A stretch of 64,000 bases of DNA, from the NCBI GenBank assembly GCA_023376005.1, contig CM042145.1, positions 20,493,498-20,557,497 on the forward strand. Reading direction: 5' to 3'. A model generated the notes under the pieces. It did no database searches. It saw only the letters and a list, made by a program, of their open reading frames with translations, and had not been told where the DNA came from. The translations under genes were made by a program, and so were the position numbers. The DNA comes from Doryteuthis pealeii. Its lineage: Eukaryota > Mollusca > Cephalopoda > Myopsida > Loliginidae. Below are positions 1 through 9,885 of the stretch, piece after piece; within the stretch, counting starts at the first letter, position 1; each line of letters opens with the position of its first letter.

Positions 1-107
1 CTATGCAAACCAAATTTCTCCCACGGCTGTACCAAATTTTCTTGGCATTTTTTATCTGTATGATAGAATATTTCAAATTTTTCGAACTATTCACCTCAGA
101 ACTCATT
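1..107. repeat. Dispersed repeat, unclassified (copy 1)
   Basis: This stretch matches 38392-38495 in the same orientation with scattered substitutions (for example ACTGTACCAAATTTTCTTGG versus CTGTACCAAATTTTCTTGGC, and the shared CACCTCAGAACTCATTC). It carries no coding signal. I do not recognise the family, and the left edge is cut by the window. Confidence 0.6.
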
Positions 108-115
108 CGATACTG

Positions 116-287
116 CATATGAGTAGCACAGGGATCTGTGTAGTAAAGTGAGGAGCTGATGGTAGGAGTGGCGCTCTGCCTCAGACGCCCAAACAATACC
201 TTTGGTCCAGCGCTAGTGAAAAGGGGATAGACTCCCTCGCTGTCTGGCTGATACCGACTTTAGGCCTCCCCGACGACTTTACTTACT
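116..287 (+). mobile_element. SINE-A, 5'-truncated
   Basis: The body of the tRNA-Lys-like SINE is present from GAGTAGCACAGGGATCTG to CCCCGACGACTTTACTTAC. The tRNA head with the A and B boxes is missing. Diagnostic body segments are GAGCTGATGGTAGG, GGCGCTC..CTCAGACGC, and AGCGCTAGTGAAAAGGGGAT. All occur again in about a dozen copies across the window. Confidence 0.85.
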
Positions 288-811
288 TATTCCATCCAAT
301 TGGTTCCCTATAGCAAAAGGATCAAGTAACAGTCTCCGGTGTTGGTTCACTGACAAGAAAAAAAAAATTGGCAGGGGTGTTCACGTAGTAAACAAGTGAT
401 ACGTGCGAGAGCCGCTGCCAGCAGTTTACGGTAGGAACGCAGCGGAGGGGGAGCCACTGTGAGCGGCTTAAAGTAGGCAAAGAGTTAAGCATTGTTTGGA
501 AGGGTGGTGGGGGAGGAGGCGAGATGAACTCATGATGCTATACCCCAAGAGCATTAGAGCCAAACGAAAAACGAAAATAGGATCCTACCACGATCTAAAC
601 TTGACTCGTTGAGGAGTTCATTTCTTCAGACGATAACCGTTACGTAACGCGCATCCGTCGATATCTAACTAAAATGATGTTTTGGATATTTTATGACCCC
701 AAAGAGTATTCTTCATGGCACCCCCCACCCGCCGTGGGCAAGATGCAGCACAAGTCAAATTCTTAATATTTATTGTGTTATTTTACAGACAACCAATCAC
801 ATATGATACAG
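288..811. other. Intergenic stretch without gene
   Basis: I see no coding exon here. Around 598-655 lies an eroded minus-strand SINE-B head (GATAACCGTTACG..ACGCGCATCC). The rest is unassigned AT-rich DNA with a G-rich patch near 500-520. Confidence 0.5.
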
Positions 812-1059
812 GGTAATCTGAACATTAGCTACATAAATGCGTATTATTTGAAATGAACTTAATTGTTATTAAGTACACATTTTATGATATTTTCGTGTTA
901 AAACATGCTGTTGTATTGATTCGAACAAATTCGTATTTTCAGTGTAGATTTACGGTGAAATGAAAATGACCGACCAAAACATAAGGCTTCCTCAAAGTGA
1001 AAGAAACAAGAGGATGTTACTCTCATTTATGTAGCTAATGTTCAGATTACCTAATACAG
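804..1059. mobile_element. Short TIR element (MITE) with 8-bp target duplication
   Basis: The element spans 812-1051. Its 28-bp terminal inverted repeats are perfect: 812-839 starts GGTAATCTGAACATTAGC and 1024-1051 is its exact reverse complement. The flanks are TGATACAG (804-811) and TAATACAG (1052-1059), which read as an 8-bp target duplication with one mismatch. It has no coding capacity. The GG..CC ends and 8-bp duplication are shared with MITE-P and MITE-T below. A superfamily cannot be assigned from the ends alone. Confidence 0.8.
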
Positions 1060-1724
1060 CTTGAAGGTGTCCGTTTGTTTACAGGGGAACAGATATAATG
1101 TTCTACTCATACGCTGAGTTGACGAGGGCCGGTATCGAAGTAGGTACCTTGTGGTTTCTAGCCGAACGCTCTACCGACTGAGAGATTGGAATAATTGAAA
1201 CCATATAAGTGTGTTCACAAAATGATTATTATTAAATAGGAATAGTTACTTGAAACCATATCATTGTGTATGAATGATTAATATTGAAACTTGAAACCAT
1301 TGAACCGTGTGCAAACAAATGATTATAGAAAAATGAGTGCATTTAAAAAAATCAATTAAATATGGTTGGTTGTTTGGTTGGCATCCTTCCGTCTACGAGA
1401 GACGATGTAGTGTCCATTTTTTGGGGGAACTACGTAGCCTGGGCGGGTTCATAAGGCCCAAAAAGCAAATCCCCACTCTCCACACTGCCGTAGTAATCCA
1501 AAGGAAAGGTAAGGAACCAATGCAGTTTGGCAGCGGCAGTGTCGCATGATTTGCTGGGTAGCATTGGATTTCGGCATCACAACACCTTAGGGACTCCGGC
1601 TCCTGATTTGTATTCGGGGTTTACTCCCCTTTCATTGGGATGAGGTAAAGCCGCTAGGCAGCAGAGGTTTTGTGTCGGATTTTCTAATACAGCTTGAAGG
1701 TGTCCGTTTGTTTACAGGGGAACA
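1051..1724. repeat. Duplicated block flanked by exact 41-bp direct repeats
   Basis: A 41-bp sequence at 1051-1091 (CTAATACAGCTTGAAGGTGT...) is repeated exactly at 1684-1724. The interior (about 1098-1683) starts with a minus-strand SINE-A head remnant. An AT-rich part and a GC-richer part follow (GGGATGAGGTAAAGCCGCTA). The interior is about 90% similar by eye to 3827-4424, which lacks the 41-bp flanks. No gene is seen. Confidence 0.75.
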
Positions 1725-2911
1725 TACAAAATATCAATAACAAGCACAAACTACTTTTAGTAGTGATCAGAAACAGTATGAAACCAAAAAAAATCAACTC
1801 AGATAACAATATATACAAGACGAGTTGAAAGGAAGAAACAAGGACTATTTTCTTACATTTTCTTGGTTTTCTTATACCTAAATTAATTAAATAGATTACT
1901 TAAGGTCACATTTGTCTAAATCGAAAAGTAGTAACATAATGAGCATCAGTAAAAAAAAAGCAAAATAATATTACACGTAATTTATTTCTAATATATTTAG
2001 AACTATTTTTCGGTCAATTTTGATCAAATATATCTTAAAGTGGCCGCCGTGAGTTGCCATAAAATCCGTGTTTACAAAAAAATTTAACACTCGCGATTGA
2101 AAAAAAAACCCTGATGCATTATAAAATCCATTCATTGATAAATCAACACGGAAAATTTCATTACAATCGGATAATTAACCTTGTATACATGACTCTAATT
2201 CTTAGCAGCATCAACGGTTACAATTAATAGGTATATGTAATTGTGGAAACTCACTACACTGTTAATCCTAACTGTACTAGGTGTGATCAAAAGATGTTAA
2301 AACTGAAGCTTAATTATTTTTAATTTTGAAATTTTAAATTCAAATGGAGCTGTATCCCCAGCTGACCATCTTGTATAATAAAGTGACTAATATATGGCTA
2401 AAGGAACCAGTCTGCCCTACTATTAACTCATAGATGGAGGGAGAATAGTTGAATGCATATCTTTCTCAAAGGTATTAGCGCTTTGTGAAATGTCCAATAT
2501 ATTATTTGCTCTATCACTACTTATATAATCCTTTGAGTAAATAAAAGTTTGACTATATTTGTTTAATAAATCCTACGCAAGATATTATGTTATATAAATA
2601 TCTAGTTCAAGAACGATCTAGGTCTTTCAACCAGTCTTAATTCAAAGTAGTTATACTCCGCTTAATAAAAATTTTCTTGCACAATTTTTCTTTCATTTCT
2701 TCATTATAAACATTGTGTATTTCTTAATTCCAAACTCCATTCGTATTTCTTAGATAAAGATTAAGTATACCCAATTTGTCAAAAAATCCGTGTTTTTACA
2801 ATACAAATCTAACCCCCCGTTTGAAAAAAATTACCCGAAATCAGGGAATTATCCGATTGTAATGAAATTTTCCGGAAGACCAGGAAGCAATTAGTTAAGT
2901 ATAGTTTACTG
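1725..2911. other. AT-rich stretch with two eroded MITE-P-like fragments
   Basis: No gene is seen. At 2059-2180 and 2780-2882 lie related fragments sharing AAATCCGTGTTT. They also carry, in opposite orientation, GAAAATTTCATTACAATCGG. Read on the minus strand, 2105-2180 resembles the MITE-P arm (TTTTCCGTGTTGAT..ATAATGCA). The remainder is unassigned. Confidence 0.45.
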
Positions 2912-3386
2912 AAACTTACTCTTCTGACACTCCTATCTTTCATTGCTAAATTTTCCTGATTTAACTATTTAGTTAAATTAGAAAGTAAAGAATAAAATTA
3001 CAGTTATTTCTTCTTGTTAATGGATTTCTTTGAAGATTTATTGAAGAGATTTTTGCTCATATTCATTAAGATAAAACCAAACAATTAGAAATCAATAATA
3101 CTAAGCACATATTTATCAAAATCAAACTTTTAATATCAATATGCAAATTAACATCCCCGTTCACACCGTAAACCGCTATTTTGTTGTATATATAAATACA
3201 ATTGCATGTTATTAGTATGTAGATATATTCAACAGTATTGATAATGTAAAACAATTTTATTAATAATTGAGGTTTGAATAAAATAAAAATCGTGGAGAAT
3301 GTGACGTAAATAACTAAGGGAATTGTGACTTGAGTAGTAATATAGTTTCGGTTACAGACAAACTCATAATCTCCGTTATAATAAGA
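2912..3386 (-). mobile_element. Hel-2 Helitron, 3'-truncated copy
   Basis: The sequence aligns with the Hel-2 copies at 36.8, 44.5, 52.4 and 56.8 kb from the TTTCATTGCTAAATTTTCC segment to the Helitron 5' end (plus-strand ..CTCCGTTATAATAAGA, ending at 3386). The hairpin end with CTAG is missing. The track-sized frames inside are antisense to the element and are not genes. Confidence 0.75.
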
Positions 3387-3483
3387 AAGAAGATAACGAA
3401 GTCTATAATCTGTGACACAGGTACAAATCCAATCATCTATCTAACCGGGGCTCGAAAGAATGGACGGACAGAGAGACAGATAA

Positions 3484-3615
3484 GCAGGTACTTACCCAAC
3501 CCGTTCGCCACGAGTAGTATGTGACACAAGGCCGTAAGTATGTGGCATTCAGTGAGGATCGAACTCGCTATTCAGTAGTAATGGATCTGCGATTCTAACT
3601 TGTACCACGATGGGA
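3484..3615 (-). mobile_element. SINE-C
   Basis: On the minus strand this reads as a tRNA-like head (GTGGTACAAGTTAGAATC.., B-box GAGTTCGATCCTCACTG). A tail follows containing GTGTCACATACTACTCGTGG and GAACGGGTTGGGTAAG. It is one of at least ten SINE-C copies. The A box is degraded. Confidence 0.7.
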
Positions 3616-3668
3616 GACCCTAAGTACTATCTTGAGTATGATAATAGGAATAGTTGCTTGAAACCGTA

Positions 3669-3915
3669 TAAGTAAAGTCGTCGGGGTGGCCTAAAGTTGG
3701 TATCAGCCAATCAGCGAGGGAGTCTAACCCCTTTTGACTTGCGCTAGACCGAGGAGATTGTTTTTGCGTCTGAGGTGGAGCGCCAACACCTACCATCAGC
3801 TCCTTACTTTACCGCACAGATCCCTGTGCTACTCATACGCTGAGTTGGCGAGGGCCGGTATCGAACTAGGAACCTTGTGGTTTCTAGCCAAACGCTCTAC
3901 CGACTGAGAGATTGG
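3669..3915 (-). mobile_element. SINE-A, near full length
   Basis: This is a minus-strand copy: tail AAGTCGTCGGGGTGGCC, body with GGAGCTGATGGTAGG, then the tRNA-Lys-like head (TACCGACTGAG at the A-box side, TATCGAACTAGGAACC at the B-box side). The first bases of the head are lost. The AT-rich host repeat TTGAAACCRTATAA continues on both sides of the insertion. Confidence 0.85.
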
Positions 3916-4424
3916 AATACTTGAAACCATATAAGTGTGTTCACAAAATGATTATTATGAAATAGGAATAGTTACTTGAAACCATGTAATTGTGTATGAA
4001 TGATTAATATTGAAACTTGAAACCATTGAACCGTGTGCAAACAAATGATTATAGAAAAATGAGTGCATTTAAAAAAAATCAATTAAATATGGTTAGTTGT
4101 TTGGTTGGCATCCTTCCGTCTACGAGAGACGATGGAGTAGTGTCCATTTTGGGGGGAACTACGTAACCTGAGCGGGTTCATATGGAGGATGACCTGTTGC
4201 CCAAGTAGCAAATCCCCACTCTCCACACTGCCGCAGTGATCCAAAGGAAAGGTAAGGAACCAATGCAGTTTGGCAGCGGTAGTATCGCATGATTTGCTGG
4301 GTAGCACTGGATTTCAACATCACAACACATTAGGGACTCCAGCTCCGGATTTGTATTCGGGGTTTACTCCCCTTTCATTGGGATGAGGTAAAGCCGCTAG
4401 GCAGCAGAAGTTTTGTGTCGGATT
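3916..4424. repeat. Second copy of the duplicated block
   Basis: This repeats 1184-1683: TGATTATAGAAAAATGAGTG, GGCATCCTTCCGTCTACGAG, and GATGAGGTAAAGCCGCTAGG all recur. Small indels differ, such as TATGGAGGATGACCTG here versus TAAGGCCC in the first copy. It adjoins the full SINE-A, whereas the first copy keeps only the SINE head. Confidence 0.8.
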
Positions 4425-4640
4425 TTTCCTTGACTTAGATGGGTTGCCAACCAAAGCTAAAGAGCCCCTTCAAACCGATTTGGGGAGTTATATGAGTAGT
4501 AGCTACCCAAATCCTACTACTGTCAGTGTTCCTGAAAAATATAGTTAGGATTAACATTTAATGAATTGAATTTCGGTATTAAATAACCCATAATGAGTTG
4601 ATATGCCCCGTTAAACAAATAGACCAAGCATTATTTTTCG
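4425..4640 (+). repeat. Unassigned sequence ending in the shared SINE tail
   Basis: The segment 4571-4620 carries the tail motif GGTATTAAATAACCCATAAT followed by GTTGATATGCC and TTAAAC. The same tail ends SINE-5S and several orphan fragments in this window. The remainder is unassigned. Confidence 0.5.
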
Positions 4641-4825
4641 AACAATCTCAGTCTCTCTCTTAGTCTCTCTCTCTCTTTCTCTCTCACTCCCTCTCTCTCT
4701 CTCACAAACACACCCTCTCTCTCTCTCTCTCACATACTCATTCTCTCTCTCTCTCTCTCTCACACACATTCACTCTCTCTCTCTCACACACACAGACACA
4801 CAGACACAGACACACACACACACAT
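4641..4825. repeat. (CT)n/(CA)n compound microsatellite
   Basis: Alternating CTCTCT and CACACA blocks run for about 185 bp. The reading frame over it on the minus strand is an artefact of the repeat. Confidence 0.95.
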
Positions 4826-4857
4826 AATAGACTAGTCCTTTGATTTCTCTGATAAAA

Positions 4858-5227
4858 TAAAATGGGAATTCTTCCAGCCTGTAGCTGTGTCAGTACTATT
4901 GTATGGTTGCACCATTTAGACCTTAACGAATGACACGTATACTGAATGCTGTTTTGAACAAATCCTGAAATCAGCGCCCTACAAAACAGCTGCTGTATGG
5001 CCACTTACCCCCTATTTCGCATACCATGCAAATAAGACGAGCAAGACATGCTGGACGGTGCTGAGGAAGCAGAGACGAACTCATAAGCGACGTTTTCCTG
5101 TTTTCCTATGGACTCCTACATAACAACGTTAGTCGACCAGCAAACTCTTACATTCATCAACTTCTGGGCGGACACTGGGTTACGGTCTAGAGGACATACC
5201 AAGAGCGATGTCTGATAGGGATGGATG

Positions 5228-5229
<2 letters not shown>
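4858..5229 (+). pseudogene. Non-LTR retrotransposon C-terminal tail, decayed (copy 1)
   Basis: Read on the plus strand with frameshifts and stops, this resembles the widespread LINE ORF2 C-terminus. Successive conserved blocks are a YGCT..TL segment, N-rich LNKS-like, QLYGHL-like, HAGHCWRSRDELIS-like, TYI-like, CADTG-like and a final DRDGWRE-like block before the (GA)n tract. It matches the fragments at 10806-11232 and 28480-28820. The 5' parts (endonuclease, reverse transcriptase) are absent. Confidence 0.7.
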
Positions 5230-5289
<60 letters not shown>

Positions 5290-5404
5290 CCTTTCTTCTG
5301 AAATTGCTATTTTAAATACTTATATAATTCATTTATGTAAGCCACATATACTAGTACTCAGATTTAGACATCTTCTAATTCAGATAATATCATTTTAAAA
5401 CAAT

Positions 5405-5473
<69 letters not shown>
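5229..5473. repeat. Two (GA)n tracts separated by 120 bp
   Basis: Pure GA repeats occupy 5229-5284 and about 5409-5473. The first follows directly on the LINE tail, so it may have grown from that element's 3' repeat. That origin is inference. Confidence 0.95.
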
Positions 5474-5476
<3 letters not shown>

Positions 5477-6137
5477 TGTCAAGGTAATCCGTGCTATCGG
5501 CATGTATTGATGATGCTGATGATGATTACCAGCAAGTTTTTGCGAATGCTGTCCTGTATTTTTTTTGTCCTTGGTCGTATCTCAGAGGGCAACGGATATT
5601 AATTGGCAAATATCCAAATACCACGTGACAGGCAGTAATTGATAACAATGTATACAAAAAAAAAAAAAAAAGAAAAAAAAAAGAAAAAAAAAAAAAAACG
5701 AGAAAAGAAAGAAAGAAAAGAAGAGAAAAAGAGTCCATGTTTCAGTTGTCAATAACTGTTGATGCCTGTAAACCGAATTGATATTTTCACTCATTTTCCA
5801 ATAATCGACACAATTCAAATTACCCATGTCCAAACGAAGGTCCGCCATCGTTAGTTATTTAACGTCTGTATTTGTGGGCGCCTGTTTTTTTTTTGTTTGC
5901 CCGATGGTTTTCGCTTGCCCACCTCGCAAACCAATAAGCAAAAGTAGTGAGCTCGCTCCTCACTGACTGCCATATTAGTGCCAAAGTCTCGTGTCAAGAC
6001 CAAGAAAACAAAAATGCACTCCTTATAATGAGGCTTCACACTCGCGTACATAAAACAGGGTGGCATTTTACTCATTTTTGGTATAAAAAAAAATAAGTTC
6101 GTTCTATATATTCTTAAGTAAGTAAGTAAGTAAGTAA
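5474..6137. other. Unassigned DNA with A-rich tract and local duplications
   Basis: No gene is seen. An A-rich tract lies at 5652-5735. The segment 5905-5955 recurs at 6243-6294 (TTTTCGCTTGC.CACCTCGCA), and 5998-6113 recurs at 6926-7041 (CACTCCTTATAATGAGGCTT). Both pairs are direct repeats. The frames on the minus strand are low complexity or overlap these repeats. Confidence 0.6.
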
Positions 6138-6245
6138 AAAGTAAAGTCGTCGAGGTGGCCTAAAGACGGTATCAACCGGACAACGAGGGAGTCTAGCCCC
6201 TTTTCAATAGCGCTAGACCAAGGATATTGTTTTTACGTCTGAGGT
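6138..6245 (-). mobile_element. SINE-A, 3' half
   Basis: The tail and body are present on the minus strand (GTAAAGTCGTCGAGGTGGCC ... ACGTCTGAGGT). The head is replaced by the duplicated TTTTCGCTTGC segment, so the copy was cut by a local duplication. Confidence 0.8.
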
Positions 6246-6335
6246 TTTCGCTTGCTCACCTCGCAAACTAATAACCAAAAGTAGTGAGCTGCTATATTCA
6301 TGAAGTCTCGTGGCATTAGTGAAACAGAACATTAA

Positions 6336-6919
6336 TTAGGACTGATCCTATTCTAGTAGTGACCACCCCAAGCGGAGTTTAACAGGTTTGAATTCAGAGT
6401 TTTCCTTTTCCTAGACTGGTTGCCTAACCAATGTTAAAGAGTCCAGTCTGCCCTACTATTTTACCCATAGCTGGAGGGAGAGTAGTTGGATTCAGACCTT
6501 TCCCAAGGATATTAGCGCTATAGTGAGTTCACTATAGCGCTAATACCCTTGGGAGAGGTCACTACTAGAATAGGCTCAGTAGCTTCGTCCAGAATTTGAA
6601 CTCGGGTCGACGAGTCCATTCCCTACGAATCTAACCATTACACCACGCGCATCCAACCAACCGTAACGGTTATCGTCGTAAGAAATGGACTTGAGGAACG
6701 GAGTTCAAATACTGGACGAGGTTGTTTATGTTTCACTTTGTGTTAATTATTAGCAGCCTTAGTCTGTCCTACTATTTTACCCATATCTGGAGGGAGAGTA
6801 GCAGGATTCATACCTTTCCTAAGGGTATTAGCGCTATAGTGAACTGTAGCTTCGTCCAGGAATTGAACTCGGGTCGACGACTCCATTTCCTACCACTCTA
6901 ACCATTACACCACGCTCTT
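6336..6919 (-). mobile_element. SINE-B cluster with internal inverted fragments
   Basis: A minus-strand SINE-B runs from CCTATTCTAGTAGTGACC to its tRNA-like head (GAACTCGGGTCGACGAG, ACCATTACACCACGCGC) near 6651. Inside it, 6495-6560 forms a near-perfect hairpin. A deleted plus-oriented SINE-B piece (AGCGCTAATACCCTTGGGAG joined to CACTACTAGAATAGGC) sits within the minus copy. At 6659-6755 a plus-strand head follows (GTTATCGTCGTAAGAAATGG, GAGTTCAAATACTGGACGAG). At 6758-6919 another minus copy follows. Confidence 0.8.
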
Positions 6920-7094
6920 CTAACTAAGACTAAGAAAACAAAAATACACTCCTTATAATGAGGCTTCACACACGCGTACATAAAACAGGGTGGCATTTTA
7001 CTCATTTTTGGTAAACAAAAAAATAAGTACGTTCTATATATTAAATACGATCGTTAAAAACTATGATAGTAGTTAATGATATGTGTGTTAACAG

Positions 7095-7200
7095 CTGGTC
7101 CAATTAACCCTGGGGTATTGGGGTGTGTCCCCGCGGCACAGTAGCTAACGTGCTGAACTGCGACATTGCAGTAAGTGAGTTCAAATGAATTAATATTTAT
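7095..7200 (+). repeat. tRNA-like SINE head fragment
   Basis: GCGGCACAGTAGCTAACGTG and GTAAGTGAGTTCAAATGAAT have the spacing of a Pol III A box/B box pair. The B box is weak and no known body follows, so this is a tentative SINE relic. It is not a tRNA gene. Confidence 0.4.
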
Positions 7201-7210
7201 CATAACAATA

Positions 7211-7460
7211 AGGGGTCCGTTTAGCTCAGTCGGTAGAGCATCAGACTAGGTAATCGCAAGGTTCCGAGTTCGATACTGGTCCCCGCCAACTATAACGTAT
7301 AAGTAGCACAGATTGGGTAATCTGATCTTTGCGGTAAAGTGGGAAGCTGGCGGTAGGTGTGGCGCCCCACCTCAGCAAAAGCAATCTCTAGCGCTAGCGA
7401 AAAAGGGATAGACTCTCACGCTGTCCTGCTGATACCGACAATAGTCCACGCAGCCAAATT
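7211..7460 (+). mobile_element. SINE-A, full length, divergent
   Basis: The head is TTTAGCTCAGTCGGTAGAGC with an A box, and GGTTCCGAGTTCGATACT is the B box. The SINE body follows (GCGGTAAAGTGGGAAGCTG, TAGGTGTGGCGCCCCACCTC, AGCGCTAGCGAAAAAGGGAT). It resembles tRNA-Lys in the D-arm. The continuous body shows it is a SINE and not a functional tRNA. Confidence 0.85.
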
Positions 7461-7567
7461 TACTATTACTAATAACAATTGTACAATAGGCGGTGTTAAC
7501 TTCCGCCGATATCTTTAGGGTTAAATATTTATCTACCTGAAATATAATTTCAGGATACTTCAAATAA

Positions 7568-7890
7568 TACCACTTTTAGTCTTCTACAAAGATGGCTTTA
7601 GCATTAAATAACCCACAAACTTTGATATGCCATTAAACAAAGAAATCAAATCAAACAAAGTCAGTTAAGGTCTAAAGTTGATGAGCATAATAAAAGTAGT
7701 CCCAGCTAGAACTCCAGTCATGCCATTACGTTTAAATTTCGGACTAATACCATCGGGAAAGGTATGAACCCTAGCTATTAGTTACATTGTAATACTACTG
7801 TTTTTCTACAAGGATGGCTTTGGCATTAAATAACCAACGAAGGTTGATATGCCATTAAATAGAGAAACCAGACCAGGCCAAACCCAACCC
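7568..7890 (+). repeat. Two copies of the shared SINE 3' tail
   Basis: GCATTAAATAACCCACAAAC..TTTGATATGCCATTAAAC (7595-7640) and GGCATTAAATAACCAACGAA..GTTGATATGCCATTAAAT (7818-7860) end in CCAA/CAAAT-rich repeats. A SINE-B-like TACCATCGGGAAAGGTATGA lies between. These look like 5'-truncated retroposons. Confidence 0.6.
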
Positions 7891-8009
7891 AACCCAATTA
7901 ACCATTATTTCTCTGTAGCGAGATTTCTCTTCTTCAGCGCTCCTAACTTTTGTCCATGTGTCGATCTAAGCTGAGTAAATGGTTTATGCTTACTCACACC
8001 CGAACAGAA

Positions 8010-8011
<2 letters not shown>

Positions 8012-8071
<60 letters not shown>

Positions 8072-8541
8072 ACAAAAAACAAAAACAGTTGATCTCCTGA
8101 TAAAGCGTGAGTGCAATTTTACTGAGTCGTTTTTATTTAAGTGCTTTCCTCATAAAACAGTAAAACATAATTCTCAGTTCTCCACACTTATAAATTTCTC
8201 CATGTTTTTTTTCTTTTTTCTTTTTTCTTTTTTCTTTTTTTCTTTTCTTTTTATGTTTATTAATATTTTTACAATGTGATACGCCATTTTCCCCTGTCAA
8301 ACATTTTTTTGCTTTCTTTTCTTACTTGCTTTCATTTTTTCTATTCATACTTTGGATTTTTTTTCTATTTTGGTTATTTTTACCAATTTATTTTTATTTC
8401 CCACGGCCATATTGTTCTTGTTGGGAGTGGAGGAGGACAATTTCAAAGATCTGACCGTATTAACAGTAATAGAAATTCTTTTTGCTGTCACCCCATAGTT
8501 TGCATGCGGTGTCTTGCATTAAATTTTGCTCCTCAATGTAA

Positions 8542-8573
<32 letters not shown>

Positions 8574-8584
8574 CGTTCTGTTCA

Positions 8585-8629
<45 letters not shown>

Positions 8630-8687
8630 CGTTCTGTTCATATCTATCTATCTATACTATCTATCTATCTATCTATCATTCTGTTCA

Positions 8688-8721
<34 letters not shown>

Positions 8722-8768
8722 ATTTCTGTTCATATCTATCTATCTATCTATCTATCTCATTCTGTTCA

Positions 8769-8812
<44 letters not shown>

Positions 8813-8852
8813 ATCTATCTATCTATCTATCTATGCTATCTCATTCTGTTCA

Positions 8853-8885
<33 letters not shown>

Positions 8886-8978
8886 CATTCTGTTTCATAT
8901 CTATCTCATTTTGTTCTGATGTGTTCTATTACAACCCACATTGTCTATTCATTCTTTCTCTCATCCTCCTTTCCCCCA

Positions 8979-9015
<37 letters not shown>

Positions 9016-9045
9016 ATATATATATATATATATTATATATAGTTA
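8012..9045. repeat. Microsatellite cluster: (TA)n, (TTTTTC)n, (ATCT)n, (CT)n(TA)n
   Basis: (TA)n lies at 8015-8068, (TTTTTC)n at 8205-8250, long (ATCT)n with repeated TCGTTCTGTTCAT interruptions at 8541-8890, and (CT)n(TA)n at 8980-9045. The TTCTGTTCAT interruption recurs about eight times, so the (ATCT)n part is a higher-order repeat. The 246-aa and 174-aa frames (SIYLSIYLS) are artefacts. Confidence 0.95.
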
Positions 9046-9130
9046 AGTAGCGTGGGCATGAAATCAACAGCGCTTGGTTACTGACAGTTTCTTGCCTATG
9101 CACTTTTCAAACCAAGATAGATACTAGGGC
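9046..9130. repeat. Dispersed repeat next to (TA)n (copy 1)
   Basis: GGGCATGAAATCAACAGCG..TTGGTTACTGACAGTTTCTT resembles 37600-37672 (ATGCTTAGAATCAACGGTG). Both copies end at TCAAACCAAG and border a TA microsatellite. The family is unknown. Confidence 0.5.
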
Positions 9131-9270
9131 TCCACTGAAGTTACACGCATCAGTTGTATCTTTACTGAGTACCTGTTACACGATAGATATTCAATACAGT
9201 AAAGGACTCTTCTATTCTCAATTTAGTAGCCTCAAGGTTATCAACAAAGACACTTTCCTTTTCTCGTCCT

Positions 9271-9615
9271 AGTTGTTTTGTATTTGTATTGTTATTAAAT
9301 GTGCTCAGACAATAAAGTCTGTATTTTGTTATGTACCATCTTTGTTGGATTTTATTACATATATATTCATCTACCTTTGGAGGTTACTCCGAAGCCTCCT
9401 AACGTATTATAAGAAGCAATTTTAGTTACTGAAGCCAAAACTTTTGTTGTAGCTGTTTTGTATTTGTATTGTTATTAAATGTGCTCTGACAATAAAGTCT
9501 GTATTTTGTTATGTACCTCTTTGTTGGATTCTGTTGCATATAGATTCATCTACGTTCGGAGGTTTCTTTAAAGCCTCCTAACGTATTATAAGAAGTGGTT
9601 TTAGCAACGGAAGTT
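9271..9615. repeat. Two tandem ~180-bp units
   Basis: 9271-9450 and 9451-9615 are direct tandem copies. Shared blocks are TTTTGTATTTGTATTGTTAT, ACAATAAAGTCTGTATTTTG and CCTCCTAACGTATTATAAGA. Each holds a polyadenylation-like AATAAA followed by GT-rich DNA, as the 3' part of an LTR or a terminal repeat would. No PBS or TG..CA ends are evident, so the identity is open. Confidence 0.6.
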
Positions 9616-9885
9616 TTAACTAGACTTTCAATTTTTATAACTGGTGATTCCCGACGTGATGTCAACACAAAACCAACTCTAAACCTTATAGTGTTATTTT
9701 ACTCGCAGCAGAGAGAAAAATAAATGGATTCATATCGTTTCCAAGTGCATTAGCACGAAGTGAAACGTAAAAAGACCGCCAATTCTATTTCCTACGACGA
9801 CAGCCATTTATGCTCAGCATTATACATATACAATATGTGCGCGTCATAGTGAATGCATTGAACAAAAAACAAAGATTAAAAAACC

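Noticed and set aside
3066..3254. Conserved 60-115-codon minus-strand frames at 3.1, 37.1, 52.8 and 57.1 kb
   Set aside because: They recur only because they lie in Hel-2 copies. Stops and frames differ between copies and no domain is present.
7211..7290. Possible tRNA-Lys gene
   Set aside because: The tRNA-like part continues into a conserved SINE body, and acceptor-stem pairing is poor. The same holds for the heads at 28.9, 42.3, 45.9 and 49.2 kb.
8276..9050. Frames of 246 and 174 codons
   Set aside because: They translate (ATCT)n microsatellite DNA.
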